DNA from: Thermoleophilia bacterium
GTDB taxonomy: Bacteria > Actinomycetota > Thermoleophilia > Miltoncostaeales > Miltoncostaeaceae
NCBI GenBank assembly: GCA_029861485.1
Contig: JAOTZF010000104.1
Location: 1-6,455, forward strand
Direction of reading: 5' to 3'
Length of the DNA stretch: 6,455 nt
In this document: piece after piece, positions 5,646-6,455 of the stretch
How the letters are laid out: every line of letters starts with the position of its first letter
Position numbering within the stretch: the stretch's first letter is position 1
Notes under the pieces: model-generated
Database searches by the model: none
Seen by the model: only the letters and a program-made list of their open reading frames with translations
Told to the model about the DNA's origin: nothing
Translations under genes and position numbers: made by a program

Positions 5646-6455
5646 CTATGCCATGAGATGCTCGACGAACCAGTCGGTCGCGGCGCCTGCCGCGCCGTCG
5701 AAGCCGACCGTGTACGCGTCGAAGTGGCCCCCGGGCAGGATGACCAGCTTCTTGGGTTCCCTGGCGTCCTCGAAGGCGTCGATCGCGAGACCCGAGGGCA
5801 CCAGATGGTCGCCTTCGGCCACGATCATGCAGTACGGGGTGGGGCTGATCGCGCCGATGTAGGCACCGGGCTCGTACTCGGTGAAGAGCTCCACGCTGTG
5901 AAGCGTGCACTCGTTCCTCCACGAGGGCGCCCGGGTCTTGCCCGTCTCACTGAACCACTCCCACGAGTCGGGTGTCGGGAGTGCTGAGGGCGCCAGCGGA
6001 TCGGGGTCAACAACGGGAAGCATGGCCGGCGGTTCGCCGGCGAACCGCTTCCGGCGGTCGTCGTTGAAGGCATCGTGTAGGCCGGCGATGAAATCCGCGC
6101 GAACCAAGGCACGGGCATTGAGGCGCCCACTCACCATCGGCACCTGGCCAACGACGCATTTCACCCGTCGATCAATCGCGCCCACGACGATCACGTGGCC
6201 GCCCGAGTAGCTCGAGCCCCAGATGCCGATGCGGTTCTCGTCGACCTCGTCGAGTGTCTCAGCGAACGTGATCGCGTGCCGGTAGTCGTTTACCTGCACC
6301 CACGGGTCGATGTGCTGTCGCGGCTCGCCGTCGCTGGCACCGAAGTTGCGGTTGTCGAACACCACCGCCCCCATGCCGGCCTGGGCAAAAGCCTCGGCGA
6401 AGCGGTCGAGGTACATCTCTTTGACCGCTGAGTAGCCATGTGCCATGGCGATGGT
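5646..6455 (-). CDS. Alpha/beta hydrolase, N-terminus beyond window edge
   Basis: The visible part is 269 codons and is open at the right edge. The ATG at 6444-6446 is probably internal, because TIAMAHGYSAVKEMY reads as the first core strand and oxyanion region of the fold, with an upstream strand still missing. Numbered from that Met: a strand and turn VVFDNRNFGASDGEPR at 28-43, and the nucleophile elbow GIWGSSYSGGH at 74-84, with S79 as likely nucleophile (G-x-S-Y-x-G). The acid is probably D213 in VAEGDHLVPS and the base H241 in LPGGHFDAY. The complete triad indicates an active hydrolase. The S15/CocE-like elbow and dienelactone-hydrolase-like layout suggest an esterase or peptidase-type enzyme; the substrate is unknown. 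No signal peptide can be judged. A strong hairpin follows its stop. Confidence 0.9.
   Translation of the reverse strand, partial: TIAMAHGYSAVKEMYLDRFAEAFAQAGMGAVVFDNRNFGASDGEPRQHIDPWVQVNDYRHAITFAETLDEVDENRIGIWGSSYSGGHVIVVGAIDRRVKCVVGQVPMVSGRLNARALVRADFIAGLHDAFNDDRRKRFAGEPPAMLPVVDPDPLAPSALPTPDSWEWFSETGKTRAPSWRNECTLHSVELFTEYEPGAYIGAISPTPYCMIVAEGDHLVPSGLAIDAFEDAREPKKLVILPGGHFDAYTVGFDGAAGAATDWFVEHLMA

Noticed and set aside
6444..6446. ATG at 6444 as the hydrolase start
   Set aside because: It sits inside the first core strand (TIAMAHGYSAVKEM), so an upstream strand would be missing. The frame continues open to the window edge.

Overview
The window is GC-rich DNA, and its genes use G/C-ending codons heavily. 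Long open frames on the strand opposite each real gene are a by-product of this. The gene set (bacterial TIR protein, GH15 glycosidase, AcuC-type deacetylase, DUF998 membrane protein, alpha/beta hydrolase) and the Shine-Dalgarno sites point to a high-GC bacterium, most likely an actinobacterium (for example a soil Thermoleophilia or Actinomycetes lineage). That placement is inferred from style and gene content; no rRNA or marker gene is present.

Layout from left to right. (1) 1-732, minus: a TIR-domain protein whose C-terminus lies beyond the left edge. It has no in-frame ATG or GTG start, but a CTG behind a clean GGAGG site fits well. (2) 733-1486: about 750 bases without a convincing gene. 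It contains a small AT-richer patch, two inverted repeats upstream of the TIR gene, and just before the next gene a possible 33-residue leader ORF overlapping it by ATGA. (3) 1487-3295, plus: a complete GH15 alpha-glycosidase (trehalase or glucoamylase type). (4) 3296-3423: a short convergent gap. (5) 3424-4578, minus: a complete AcuC-like zinc deacetylase of the histone deacetylase superfamily. (6) 4579-4865: a 287-base gap. (7) 4866-5528, minus: a DUF998 six-helix membrane protein with a GTG start. (8) 5529-5645: a compact intergenic region holding a 10-bp-stem hairpin and three GGTTACC-like sites. (9) 5646 to the right edge, minus: an alpha/beta hydrolase missing its N-terminus.

The genes do not form one obvious system. 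The GH15 enzyme would release glucose from an alpha-glucan or trehalose. The AcuC-like enzyme would remove acyl groups from lysines, classically from acetyl-CoA synthetase. The DUF998 protein and the hydrolase have no assigned substrates. The TIR protein is the only accessory or defence-type gene. It retains the glutamate expected of NAD-cleaving TIR enzymes, but any operon partner would lie to the left of the window. The points most worth a second look are the non-ATG TIR gene with a second domain starting at the edge, the triple GGTTACC cluster before the DUF998 gene, and the possible leader ORF before the GH15 gene. I found no CRISPR array, tRNA, rRNA, transposase or insertion sequence.
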